NCBI GenBank assembly: GCA_905202595.1
Contig: CAJKSP010000030.1
Span: 1-29,749, forward strand
Length of the DNA stretch: 29,749 nt
From: an uncultured Sutterella sp.
GTDB taxonomy: Bacteria; Pseudomonadota; Gammaproteobacteria; Burkholderiales; Burkholderiaceae_F
Direction of reading: 5' to 3'
In this document: in pieces, positions 1-7,835 of the stretch
Numbering within the stretch: position 1 is the first letter of the stretch
How the letters are laid out: every line of letters starts with the position of its first letter
Position numbers and translations under genes: made by a program
The notes under the pieces: generated by a model
Seen by the model: the letters and a program-made list of their open reading frames with translations, nothing else
Databases searched by the model: none
What the model was told of the DNA's origin: nothing

Positions 1-72
1 AGAAATTTTATATAACGATAACCCAAACCTCTTACTTCTAAACATTCTTGAGAAATTAAAAAAAATAGTCAC

Positions 73-106
73 AAAAAACGCGCCAATTGAAGATGGCGCG
101 TTTTTT
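73..106. terminator. Bidirectional rho-independent terminator
   Basis: Positions 73-85 pair with 94-106 around an 8-nt loop. The GC core (CGCGCC) is flanked by A6 on one side and T6 on the other, so it reads as a terminator on both strands. On the minus strand it lies 18 bases beyond the flavoprotein stop codon and probably ends that transcript. On the plus strand it would end whatever enters from the left edge. The DNA before it (1-72) is AT-rich and too short to assign to a gene. Confidence 0.85.
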
Positions 107-123
107 AATTATCAAAATTTTTA

Positions 124-1641
124 TTATTTAAATTGCTTGATATATTCAAGCGCCGACTCTGCTGCGATGCGGCCGGAGTTCACAGCGAAGCCAACCGTCG
201 AACCAGCCATCAGCAGGTCGTACGAGTCACCGTACATGCCGCCGACATCATTGCCGACAGCCCAGAGGCCCGGAATCGGATCTTCCTGTTGCGTGACGAC
301 CTGGAAGTGTTCGTTGGCCTTGATGCCGCCAAGCGTGCCGAGCGTCGACGCCACAGACTTGATGGCATAGAAGGGCCCCGTCTTCACTTCGCGCAGGAAC
401 GCCGGATCCTTGGCGAATTCGGCATCATGACGCACAGCGCAGAAGCCGTTGTAGGCTTCAACCGTCGCCTTGAGCTTCGCCGGATCCATGCCGGTAATCT
501 TAGCCAACTCATCGAGCGTATCTGCCTTGAAAGCCCAGCCAGCCTTCGCTGCGTCATCCCACTCCTTGTAGAAATCCGTCAGCTTCGTGCCGACCGGCAC
601 CATGACGCCGACGCCGAGGTCGATGCCGTCTTCCTTCGTCATGTGGTCAAGCGTCTTCTGGTCGTACACGACATACATCGTGCCGCCGATGCGTTCGAGC
701 GCATTGCCTGCAAACGGCCACTCGAGCATGATCTTTTCGTCGCAGAAGCGCTCTCCCTTCGGGGTGAGCCAAAGATGCGGCTGCTTGGCTGTCGCCGCCA
801 CCTGATTCGTCGTGCCGACGCCGCGCGGACCCGGACGGTAGGACGCCTGCACTTCCGTGCCTTCATGGCCGCCGCCGACAGCCCACGCCATGCGGATGCC
901 GTCGCCCGTCTTGCCCGTCTGCGCAAGGCCGTCGGCATCCGGGAAGCGCAGGAACTTCTCGCGCATTTCCTTATTGGCGAAGAAGCCGCCGGTTGCAATG
1001 ATCGTCGCCTTGGAGCGGATGGTGATCTTGTCGCCGGCCTTGTTCGTCGCCTCTACGCCGACCACGCGGCCTTTGTCGTCCGTAATGAGCTTTTCGCCCC
1101 AGGTCTGCGTCAGAAGCAGCTGGCCCGCATCCTTGTACTTGCGCTGGAAGAGATTGATCCAGCCGGCGCCGCGACCTTCATAGATGTGCCAGGTATAGAG
1201 GCCGTTCGGATAGTTCGAGAAGAGCTTCTCAAACTTCACGCCGTTCTTCATCATCCAGTCGATCGTGTCGGCGGACTTGTCCACGAATGCACGGACCATG
1301 CGCGCATTGCCGCGCCAATGGCCGTAGTTCATGATCATCGTGAAGGCCTGGTCCTTCGTCAGACCGTAGTTCCAATCGCGCTGCATCTTGCTTTCAACGG
1401 CAAAGATGCCTTCGCTGAACTGACCGGTGCCGCCAGGGAACGCCGCCTTTTCAAGCGTAATTACCTTTGCGCCTTTCTCGGCGGCAGCCCAAGCGGCCGC
1501 CGTGCCGGAAGCGCCGGCACCAATCACCACGACATCTGTCGTGTAGGTCTTGTCTTCTGCCCAAGCGGGGGTCATGGCTGCAGCAACAGCCGCAGCTGCG
1601 AGTGTAAGACCGATGCCCTTCACGGACTTGCTGTTCTTCAT
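124..1641 (-). CDS. Secreted FAD-dependent reductase of the fumarate/urocanate reductase family
   Basis: A 505-residue flavoprotein, probably a periplasmic terminal reductase for a small enoate-type electron acceptor; the substrate is unknown. I chose the ATG at 1641 because AGGAG lies 8 nt upstream and a Sec signal peptide follows at once (basic start, Ala-rich core, cleavage after AWA at residue 28). The longer open frame to 1965 has no such logic. A Rossmann FAD motif GAGASG is at residues 41-46. The GERFCDE segment matches the family's catalytic-Arg region, and a STLGTLGG stretch matches the FAD/substrate region near the C-terminus. There is no CXXCH haem motif and no FMN-binding domain, so electrons must come from a separate partner. 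The usual GANRLGG segment, whose Arg binds dicarboxylates in fumarate reductases, reads GDSYDLLMAGS instead, which argues against fumarate. It is divergent from the cyclohexadienyl-dehydratase-like gene at 2028. Its last codons are AT-rich, unlike the rest. Confidence 0.88.
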   Translation of the reverse strand: MKNSKSVKGIGLTLAAAAVAAAMTPAWAEDKTYTTDVVVIGAGASGTAAAWAAAEKGAKVITLEKAAFPGGTGQFSEGIFAVESKMQRDWNYGLTKDQAFTMIMNYGHWRGNARMVRAFVDKSADTIDWMMKNGVKFEKLFSNYPNGLYTWHIYEGRGAGWINLFQRKYKDAGQLLLTQTWGEKLITDDKGRVVGVEATNKAGDKITIRSKATIIATGGFFANKEMREKFLRFPDADGLAQTGKTGDGIRMAWAVGGGHEGTEVQASYRPGPRGVGTTNQVAATAKQPHLWLTPKGERFCDEKIMLEWPFAGNALERIGGTMYVVYDQKTLDHMTKEDGIDLGVGVMVPVGTKLTDFYKEWDDAAKAGWAFKADTLDELAKITGMDPAKLKATVEAYNGFCAVRHDAEFAKDPAFLREVKTGPFYAIKSVASTLGTLGGIKANEHFQVVTQQEDPIPGLWAVGNDVGGMYGDSYDLLMAGSTVGFAVNSGRIAAESALEYIKQFK

Positions 1642-2027
1642 CGTCGTTTCTCCTGCCGTCGCCGGCGCACTTTCGCTCATGCTCATCGCTTGATTCGAGC
1701 GAGCAGCGCCGTTCGACGCCTGACAGACTGTTTCATGAGCGCCTGGCATGCCGCGGCATCCAGACGGACCTAAGCCGTACGTTCGGCAGATCCGCCTGCA
1801 TTGACCGGTCCTGCCGCACGCACGAAAGCGATTCTCGCGAGGCCGCCAAACGGCGTCTGTAGCTGCGGCTACAGATTGGGGAAAATCCGCAGTCGCCATG
1901 AAAATTTCCAGATTGTCCTTTGATTGAAAAGCGCTTCTGCTTGGCATGTCCTGGATGCAGGTCATAATGAAAGCCTGCAGCCACTGCTGCGTCTTTTGTT
2001 CATTTCTGCTGCCTACGCAGCCCCGCC
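1642..2027. other. Divergent intergenic region, flavoprotein / PheC-like gene
   Basis: This 386-base stretch must hold the promoters of both divergent genes. I see no convincing -35/-10 pair. It contains a 7-bp inverted repeat at 1857-1874 and a 23-codon open frame (1967-2038) that overlaps the start of the plus-strand gene. The open frame antisense to this region looks like a fortuitous upstream extension of the flavoprotein. Confidence 0.6.
1857..1874. promoter_or_regulatory. Inverted repeat, possible operator
   Basis: CTGTAGC at 1857-1863 is the exact reverse complement of GCTACAG at 1868-1874, separated by 4 bases. A symmetric 18-bp site in the middle of a divergent promoter region is what a dimeric regulator would bind. 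No regulator gene is in sight, so the role is inferred from position and symmetry only. Confidence 0.35.
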
Positions 2028-2933
2028 ATGTCCGATGATCCCGACTATCGCTGCGGCGATGCTCTGAAGCCGACGCTCCGCACTCCTCTCTCCGCCAATC
2101 AAGACCTCACCTGCATGCTTCGCATCGGCGTGCCCGGCGACTACCGGCCTTTTGCCATCGCACAGACGCCGCTCGAAGATGCTGAGGACAACGCGCTTTG
2201 GGAGCAGTCCCTTCAGGGACTCGACATTGACCTCGGCCGAGCACTCGCTTCTGCTGCAGGGCTTCAATGCACCTTCATTCGAACGACCTGGCCGACGCTT
2301 TCATCCGATTTGGCCAGCAATCGCTTTGACGCCGCTGCCGGCGGCTTGACGCTCACTGAAGCCCGCCGCGCCGACGGATTCTTTCTGCCGGGCTATGCGC
2401 CGTTTCGCAAAACCGCTCTCGTCCGCTCCTCAATGAAGCTGCGCTTTCCAACGCCGGCCGACATGGATGCGCCCGACGTGCGCGTGATCGTCAACCCCGG
2501 CGGCACCAACGAAAAATGGGTGACCTCTCACTTCCATTGTGCGCACGTCGCGGTCGTTGACGACAACGCCTCCATTCCTGGCCGAATCGCTACCGGAGAG
2601 GGCGACATCATGATTACGGATGCCTTTGAAGCGCGCTGGTACGCTCAAAACATTCCAGGTCTGACAGTGCTTTTTGACGACCAGGCTGACGCCGCCTTGC
2701 TTCTTGATGCTGAAAAAGAAAGCAAGCGGCCAGCTGATGCGGCAGATGATGAAGGCACCCGCCTGGCTTCCCTTGGATCCCTGTCGGTGCTTTCTCCGCT
2801 GGAGTGGAAGGCTTTTCTGATCTCGAAACGATCTCCGGCACTCTATATGCGGCTTCTTTCAGCCTGGCGCACCCTGGAAGCTGACGGGACTCTCACCCAA
2901 ATCGCCATGCGCTGGCTTGCCCCGCAGCGCTGA
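2028..2933 (+). CDS. Cyclohexadienyl dehydratase (PheC)-like protein of the solute-binding fold
   Basis: 301 residues with the type 3 periplasmic-binding-protein fold, closest in remembered motifs to cyclohexadienyl (prephenate/arogenate) dehydratase PheC. That enzyme converts prephenate to phenylpyruvate, or arogenate to phenylalanine. Hallmarks seen: GDYRPF at about 37-42, GLDIDL at 64-69, TTWPTL at 86-91, NPGGTNEKW at 156-164, a DN pair at 179-180, and TDAFEAR at 197-203. The Glu of the last motif corresponds to the catalytic Glu of PheC enzymes, a residue that plain solute-binding proteins lack. Two oddities stand out. There is no signal peptide, although many PheC proteins are periplasmic, so this one should act in the cytoplasm. 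There is also a hydrophilic insertion at about 226-250. No clear Shine-Dalgarno precedes the ATG; a later Met at residue 30 is an alternative start. An amino-acid-binding protein without its ABC partners is the main alternative. Confidence 0.7.
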   Translation: MSDDPDYRCGDALKPTLRTPLSANQDLTCMLRIGVPGDYRPFAIAQTPLEDAEDNALWEQSLQGLDIDLGRALASAAGLQCTFIRTTWPTLSSDLASNRFDAAAGGLTLTEARRADGFFLPGYAPFRKTALVRSSMKLRFPTPADMDAPDVRVIVNPGGTNEKWVTSHFHCAHVAVVDDNASIPGRIATGEGDIMITDAFEARWYAQNIPGLTVLFDDQADAALLLDAEKESKRPADAADDEGTRLASLGSLSVLSPLEWKAFLISKRSPALYMRLLSAWRTLEADGTLTQIAMRWLAPQR

Positions 2934-2944
2934 ACATCATCTGC

Positions 2945-2970
2945 AGTGCGATCGGCAGCGCTTTTTTCTT
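2945..2970 (+). terminator. Probable weak rho-independent terminator after the PheC-like gene
   Basis: AGTGC (2945-2949) pairs with GCGCT (2958-2962), including one G-U pair, and is followed by a run of T interrupted by one C. The short stem makes this a modest candidate, but it sits about ten bases after the stop codon, where one is expected. Confidence 0.45.
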
Positions 2971-3041
2971 TTTGCGAGGCATCAATATGTTCGCATTGCG
3001 GCTTCAGACTTTTTGCAAAAATAAAAGAAGCAGAAAAATCA

Positions 3042-3060
3042 GAGAATAATTCTCGTTTTC
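3042..3060. promoter_or_regulatory. Fur-box-like palindrome
   Basis: The 19 bases match the classical Fur consensus (GATAATGATAATCATTATC) at 13 of 19 positions, by direct comparison. The core GAGAAT-A-ATTCTC (3042-3054) is a perfect inverted repeat. It lies about 310 bases before the tctC start in an AT-rich patch. Iron control of the transporter receptor is only a hypothesis. Confidence 0.35.
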
Positions 3061-3318
3061 GCAAAACATACAAGTTTTACTTAAGAGAATCTGCTTGCAT
3101 TCGCTGAGGGACCGCACGCGTCTGCACAGCATCGCCGCTCAACACCAACACTGCATGCTTAAATGAAGAGGCCGCTGGAATCTTTTGACGCGACAGCCGA
3201 ATGCTCTCCATTGCCATTGATGCATAAAGCGATTGCCGCGGCCGAGAAGACAAACAGCAGACTGGACTAGGCAGACGGCTCCAACGCTTTGAAAGCGTGC
3301 CGCAAGCGCGCTTCTTCT

Positions 3319-3330
3319 GGAGCCGGCTCC
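3319..3330. promoter_or_regulatory. Perfect 12-bp palindrome in the tctC leader
   Basis: GGAGCCGGCTCC is self-complementary and ends about 25 bases before the tctC Shine-Dalgarno. It could be an operator, or chance in GC-rich DNA. Confidence 0.25.
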
Positions 3331-3368
3331 CTCTCATCCCCCTACTTGAACGAAAGAGGAATTTCTTC

Positions 3369-4370
3369 ATGCAGCGTCGCACCTTCATGAGTGCCATCGG
3401 CCTGGTGGCACTAAGTAGTGCCAGTTATTTTCCGATGACCGCCGCCGCAGCGGCCTTGAAGGGCGAAGGCGGCCGGCCGGTTCGCATCGTCGTTCCCTAT
3501 CCGCCGGGAGGCCCGCTTGACGTTTCGGCTCGCGCAATCGCTGACGCTGTGGCGCCCAAGCTTGGCACGACCGTCGTCGAAAACCGCCCGGGTGCCGGCG
3601 GCAATGTCGGCATGAGCTATGTCGCCAAAGCCGATCCTGACGGCTACACCCTGGTCATGGGTGCTGTCGCCACGCTGGCCATCAATCCCTGGCTCTTCAA
3701 GAAGCTCCCTTATGATCCGGAAGGCGACTTCCGTCCGGTGACGCTTGTCGCGACGGCACCGAACGTCATGGTCATTACGCCGGAATTCTCGAAGCGCACC
3801 GGCGTCAAATCCGTCAAGGATCTTGTCGCCTACGCCAAGGCCAATCCGGGCAAGCTCAACTACGCTTCCGGCGGCAACGGCTCCGCCGGTCACATGGCAG
3901 GCGAGCTTCTGAAGAAGCGCGAAGGCATCGACATGGTTCACATTCCGTTCGCCGGCGCTTCGCCTGCACTGCTTTCGGTGCTCTCCGGCCAGACGGACCT
4001 CATTGTCGACAACTTGGCGAACTGCTCCGCCAACATCAAGGCCGGCAAGCTCATTCCCCTTGCCGTGACGACGAAGGAGCGCACGCCTCTTCTGCCTGAT
4101 GCGCCGACGATGGCTGAAGCGGGCGTGCCCGACTTCGACATCTATACGTGGTTTGGCCTCGTTGTGCCGTCGAAGACGCCTGATGACGTTGTGAAGCAGC
4201 TTTACGATGCCATCGCGCCGATGCTTGCCTCGCCTGAAACGAAGAAGAAGTTCGCCGCCTTCGGCGCTGAAGCCAAGCCGATGACGCCGAACGAATTCAA
4301 GGCTTTTGCTGCAACTGAAAAGGCGAAGTACAAGGAGCTCGTCGAAATTTCCGGCGCTCGCGTCGACTGA
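3369..4370 (+). CDS. tctC: Tripartite tricarboxylate transporter substrate-binding protein (Bug/TctC family)
   Basis: 333 residues. This is the periplasmic receptor that captures a carboxylate and delivers it to the TctAB membrane complex. The start at 3369 is set by AGAGGA eight bases upstream and by the signal peptide that follows (MQRRTFMSAIGLVAL). The RRTF pair also resembles a Tat signal, though a Sec route is possible. Family features: PVRIVVPYPPGGPLD at about 37-51 with the ligand-contacting Asp, ENRPGAGGNVG, YASGGNGSAGHMAGELL, the IPFAGASPAL segment, and a C-terminal EAKPMTPNEFKAF helix. The ligand cannot be predicted, because this family binds many carboxylates and related metabolites. 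It is separated from tctB by a strong terminator, which fits a receptor made in excess over the permease. Confidence 0.93.
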   Translation: MQRRTFMSAIGLVALSSASYFPMTAAAAALKGEGGRPVRIVVPYPPGGPLDVSARAIADAVAPKLGTTVVENRPGAGGNVGMSYVAKADPDGYTLVMGAVATLAINPWLFKKLPYDPEGDFRPVTLVATAPNVMVITPEFSKRTGVKSVKDLVAYAKANPGKLNYASGGNGSAGHMAGELLKKREGIDMVHIPFAGASPALLSVLSGQTDLIVDNLANCSANIKAGKLIPLAVTTKERTPLLPDAPTMAEAGVPDFDIYTWFGLVVPSKTPDDVVKQLYDAIAPMLASPETKKKFAAFGAEAKPMTPNEFKAFAATEKAKYKELVEISGARVD

Positions 4371-4436
4371 CGAACGCCAGGCAGAGCGGCTCGCTTTTGC
4401 CTGACTGCCCTACTTGTCTTCAAGCCTGCCTCATCC

Positions 4437-4465
4437 CCCGCAGGCGCTGCTAAAGCGCCTGCGGG
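4437..4465 (+). terminator. Strong terminator between tctC and tctB
   Basis: A perfect 12-bp GC-rich stem (4437-4448 with 4454-4465), a 5-nt loop, then CTTGTTGTCTCTT. The U-tract is imperfect. Partial read-through here would give more receptor than permease. Confidence 0.75.
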
Positions 4466-4589
4466 CTTGTTGTCTCTTGGGACAGCTCAATGAAACGGCC
4501 GCAGAGAACGAATCTCTTCTGCCAAAGGGCTTAAATTTAACGCCTTCGTTTACATGCTTTTACGGCACAGCCGTCCGTAATTAACCCCC

Positions 4590-5051
4590 ATGCTCAAAAA
4601 TCAAAAAGATTTCGCTGCCGGACTCATGTATGTGGCCTTCGGCGGCGGCGCTCTGGCGACGCTCGGCTCCAACGAGCTCGGCACGCTGGCCAGAATGGGC
4701 CCTGGCTACTTCCCTGCCATCATCGGCACATGCCTTGCCGTCGTCGGCCTGATTCTCATGCTGCGCGCCGTTTTTTGCGCGCCAGTGTCGCCGGAAGACG
4801 GACGTCTTCATTTTGGAAAGCCGTTCTCCGCCCTCCTCATTCTCGGCAGCGCCGCTTTCTATGCGCTGACCCTGCTGAAGCTCGGCTTCGTTCTTTCCAT
4901 CGGCATCATGGTTTTTGTGAGCTCGCTTGCACACCCAGCTTTCAAGCTGCGAGACGCTCTCATTTCTGCCGTCTTCCTCACGGCGCTGACCGGCGCCCTC
5001 TTCGTCGGCGGCCTCGGCCTCATCGTGCCTCTCTGGCCGACTTTCCTCTAA
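4590..5051 (+). CDS. tctB: Tripartite tricarboxylate transporter small permease subunit
   Basis: 153 residues with about four hydrophobic segments. It has the usual TctB beginning (a short polar N-terminus, then a helix ending in GTLARMGPGYFP) and a C-terminal helix ending in PLWPTFL. TctB is the small inner-membrane partner of TctA in the secondary tripartite carboxylate transporter. The gene stops 9 bases before tctA, so the two are almost certainly co-translated. No strong Shine-Dalgarno precedes the ATG. The receptor gene lies upstream across a terminator. Confidence 0.88.
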   Translation: MLKNQKDFAAGLMYVAFGGGALATLGSNELGTLARMGPGYFPAIIGTCLAVVGLILMLRAVFCAPVSPEDGRLHFGKPFSALLILGSAAFYALTLLKLGFVLSIGIMVFVSSLAHPAFKLRDALISAVFLTALTGALFVGGLGLIVPLWPTFL

Positions 5052-5060
5052 GGCGCTGAC

Positions 5061-6569
5061 ATGGATCTCCTTCAACATTTGCTAATCGGCTTTGAAGCGG
5101 CCGTTTCTTTCCAAAATCTTCTCTACTGCTTCCTCGGCGTCGTGCTCGGCACAGTCGTCGGCATTCTTCCCGGCATGGGTCCCGTTGCGACGGTTGCCAT
5201 GCTCCTGCCGATCACCTACGCTCTCGACCCCTCGACCGCGCTCATCATGCTGGCCGGCATCTATTACGGCGCCCAGTACGGCGGATCGACGACAGCCATT
5301 CTCGTCAACATCCCTGGCGAAGCCGCCGCAGTCGTGACCTGCCTTGACGGCAACCAGATGGCCAAGCATGGACGCGCAGGCGCTGCGCTTGGCATTGCCG
5401 CCATCGGCAGCTTCATTGCTGGCTGCTTTGCAACGATGCTGATCGCCGCCTTTGCGGCGCCCCTGACGCAAGTGGCCTTCCACTTTGGCCCACGGGAATA
5501 CTTCAGCCTCATGGTGCTCGGCCTTGTCGGCGCCATCGTGCTGGCATCAGGCTCGCTCCTCAAAGCGCTCGGCATGATCTTCCTCGGCATCCTCTTCGGA
5601 TGCGTCGGCATGGATGTGAACTCCGGCGCGCTCCGCTACGTCTTTGGCGTTGACGAGCTGATGGACGGCATCGATTTCGTCGCGCTCTCCATGGGCGTCT
5701 ACGGCTTTGCAGAAATCATTCGCAATATTGAAGTCTGCGGCGCCAGCGAACCGATGCCCGCAACGATCGGCCGCGTTCTGCCGACGAAGGAAGAACTCAA
5801 AGCCAGCGCTGGCCCGATCGCTCGCGGCACGGTGCTTGGCTCGCTTTTAGGCATTCTTCCTGGAGGCGGCGCTCTGCTTTCCTCATTTGCCGCCTATACG
5901 GTTGAGAAAAAGCTGGCGGGCAGCAAAGCCAATCCGCCTTTCGGCAAGGGCAACATCAAAGGCGTCGCTGCGCCGGAATCCGCTAACAACGGCGGCGCGC
6001 AGACGTCCTTCATTCCGATGCTGACGCTTGGCATTCCTTCCAATGCCGTTATGGCGCTCATGATCGGCGCCCTGATGCTTCACGACATCGCGCCGGGACC
6101 TCAGGTCATGACGTCGAACCCTTCGCTCTTTTGGGGCCTCATCGTTTCGATGTGGATCGGCAATGTCTTCCTGGTGATCCTCAACATTCCGCTCATCAAC
6201 ATCTGGGTGAAGCTGCTGCGCGTGCCTTATCGGCTTCTCTATCCGGCCATCCTCTGCTTCTGCGCGATCGGCGTCTATTCGATCAACAACAATCCGTTCG
6301 ACATCTGGATGACCATCATCTTCGGCATCTTCGGATACTTCGCCAGCAAATTCGGCTGTGAAGGTGCACCGCTCATCCTCGGCTTCATCCTTGGGCCGAT
6401 GCTGGAAGAAAACCTGCGCAGAGCACTGCTGCTTTCGCGCGGCAGCCTGATGACCTTTGTCGAAGGCCCCATTTCCTGCACGCTGTTAGTACTGTCGGCC
6501 ATTCTTCTGTTGATTGTGATTTTCCCGTCAGTAAGAAAGGGAAGAGAAACAGCTTTTACAGAAGATTAA
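5061..6569 (+). CDS. tctA: Tripartite tricarboxylate transporter large permease subunit
   Basis: 502 residues, very hydrophobic and Gly-rich, the usual length for TctA. It forms the transport channel of the three-part system, driven by an ion gradient and loaded by TctC. Two related motifs, GILPGMGP near residue 35 and GILPGGG near residue 265, mark the two internally repeated halves. PESANNGGAQTSFIPMLTLGIP is the conserved loop of the second half, and IAPGP follows. The final 30 codons (after about 6480) shift to AT-rich base use. This is the left shoulder of the low-GC block that follows, and the C-terminal tail (RKGRETAFTED) may differ from that of relatives. Confidence 0.93.
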   Translation: MDLLQHLLIGFEAAVSFQNLLYCFLGVVLGTVVGILPGMGPVATVAMLLPITYALDPSTALIMLAGIYYGAQYGGSTTAILVNIPGEAAAVVTCLDGNQMAKHGRAGAALGIAAIGSFIAGCFATMLIAAFAAPLTQVAFHFGPREYFSLMVLGLVGAIVLASGSLLKALGMIFLGILFGCVGMDVNSGALRYVFGVDELMDGIDFVALSMGVYGFAEIIRNIEVCGASEPMPATIGRVLPTKEELKASAGPIARGTVLGSLLGILPGGGALLSSFAAYTVEKKLAGSKANPPFGKGNIKGVAAPESANNGGAQTSFIPMLTLGIPSNAVMALMIGALMLHDIAPGPQVMTSNPSLFWGLIVSMWIGNVFLVILNIPLINIWVKLLRVPYRLLYPAILCFCAIGVYSINNNPFDIWMTIIFGIFGYFASKFGCEGAPLILGFILGPMLEENLRRALLLSRGSLMTFVEGPISCTLLVLSAILLLIVIFPSVRKGRETAFTED

Positions 6570-6578
6570 GTTTCTTTA

Positions 6579-7739
6579 TTAATTTATATTTGCAGGAGAG
6601 CCTTCATGGCTCTCTTTTTTTATTAAATCTTTCAAAAATTCCTCAACAGCCTTAGCTAGCATTTCTGGATTCAGATCAGAAATCGGGGTTACTTTATCTA
6701 AAGGAATTGGAAAGTCAAACGTATGTGGTTTATCGCAACTAAAGATGCATGAATTAGTCGCTAAAGGGCTCCACACTTCCTTCATTGGATATTGAGGAAA
6801 ATAGTCTCTATCATTTCCACAAAAAACGGCAAAGGTTGGAATATCAAAAGCTGACCCCAAATGAACAATAGAAGTATCTGGTGACACTATTGCATTAGCT
6901 CGTTGAATTATCTTAGCAGCTGAAGCAAAATTCATCTGAGGCATATTGATAACATTTGGAATATTAATTTTTTTCTTAGAATATAAAATTATTTTTATAC
7001 CATTCAGTCTACTTATCGCTTTCAGTACAGCAAGCACCTGCTTATCAGACATACATCTATCATTATCACGCGCCAACGAATTAAAATAAACAACAAAATC
7101 TTCTCGATGAAAATCTCTCAACAATTCTACAGCTTCTTTTTGAATTTCATCTCCCCTTGGAAAAGCATAGAAAGGCATTATTGGAAACTCATCACCGCCA
7201 ACAATTTGCGAATATATTTTCCCCATTCTCTTTGATATATGAGTGCACGTTGAAATGTCACAATACTCTTGAAATAAATGATATCGACTAGATACATCCC
7301 CACACGTGATAGCATATGTAGATAACTGCTTTAATAATGCAGCCCTTTCTGGCCAATAATTAATATTCACATACGTCAGATCAAAAATAAGATCATAACC
7401 CTCTTTATTTAATGCAATTAAATTTTTTGTTATATCAAAAACGGAATAAAAATACGGAATAGCTTTATATCGCGTTACGGCATCCCCTAGAGTACCAACA
7501 CTAACGTATATTCCCTTATAAAATAATTTTCTCGCCAACCCTACAATATATAAAAAATCCCCAACCCCAAGTAAGCAATCCACCAGAAGAACCTTTTTTA
7601 TCCGTTTAGGACGACACAAACCCTTCATGCCCTGTGCATCATACTTAGCTCCCAATTTCACTTTGCGAGCTTTGATACGATATCTGTTGTACAATTTAAC
7701 ATACACTCTTATTTGGTTGAAGAATTCAATGTATTTCAT
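6579..7739 (-). CDS. Glycosyltransferase family 9 (heptosyltransferase-like)
   Basis: 386 residues. Family 9 enzymes transfer heptose or related sugars to lipopolysaccharide core and act on the cytoplasmic face of the inner membrane. The N-terminal Rossmann domain contains LLVDCLLGVGDFLYIVGLARKL at about residue 50-71. The C-terminal nucleotide-sugar domain carries the family signature near residues 290-315: SPDTSIVHLGSAFDIP then FAVFCGND. The first 45 residues are basic and may lie on the membrane. GGGTGA precedes the ATG. The gene is strikingly AT-rich: 17 of 60 bases are G or C in 7501-7560. Its 3' end overlaps the tctA terminator, so the last codons double as the terminator stem. The acceptor sugar is unknown. 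It is divergent from the GT4 gene. Confidence 0.82.
   Translation of the reverse strand: MKYIEFFNQIRVYVKLYNRYRIKARKVKLGAKYDAQGMKGLCRPKRIKKVLLVDCLLGVGDFLYIVGLARKLFYKGIYVSVGTLGDAVTRYKAIPYFYSVFDITKNLIALNKEGYDLIFDLTYVNINYWPERAALLKQLSTYAITCGDVSSRYHLFQEYCDISTCTHISKRMGKIYSQIVGGDEFPIMPFYAFPRGDEIQKEAVELLRDFHREDFVVYFNSLARDNDRCMSDKQVLAVLKAISRLNGIKIILYSKKKINIPNVINMPQMNFASAAKIIQRANAIVSPDTSIVHLGSAFDIPTFAVFCGNDRDYFPQYPMKEVWSPLATNSCIFSCDKPHTFDFPIPLDKVTPISDLNPEMLAKAVEEFLKDLIKKESHEGSPANIN
6596..6621 (+). terminator. Terminator of the tctBA transcript
   Basis: GAGAGCC (6596-6602) pairs with GGCTCTC (6608-6614) around a 5-nt loop, followed by seven T. It lies 26 bases after the tctA stop and inside the 3' coding end of the convergent glycosyltransferase gene. 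Confidence 0.85.
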
Positions 7740-7835
7740 AAATCACCCATACAAAACTTAGTTAAAGTCACAACAAGGAATTTTACAACAGGCCAATAAA
7801 CACCCCCGTCAAATTTATTAAAAATACTCTCCATT

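Larger units (their letters stand above)
2934..3368 (+). other. 435-base intergenic region upstream of tctC
   Basis: It contains a probable weak terminator (2945-2970), an AT-rich patch with a Fur-box-like palindrome (3042-3060), and a 12-bp perfect palindrome (3319-3330) shortly before the tctC ribosome-binding site. A small hairpin lies at 3284-3298. I found no credible small gene here and no strong sigma-70 promoter. Confidence 0.6.

Noticed and set aside
2..370. Open frame entering from the left edge
   Set aside because: It runs through the terminator at 73-106 and then antisense through the flavoprotein gene. The first 60 bases may be the remnant of an AT-rich gene but cannot be assigned.
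133..1773. Long plus-strand open frame of 546 codons opposite the flavoprotein gene
   Set aside because: It is the antisense of a GC-rich gene with clear FAD motifs and has no domain or ribosome site of its own. The same holds for the long frames opposite glnA (12180-13685), spoT (18483-20402) and valS (25573-28515).
1642..1965. N-terminal extension of the flavoprotein
   Set aside because: The ATG at 1641 has AGGAG and begins a standard signal peptide. The extension is Cys/Arg-rich and spans the divergent promoter region.
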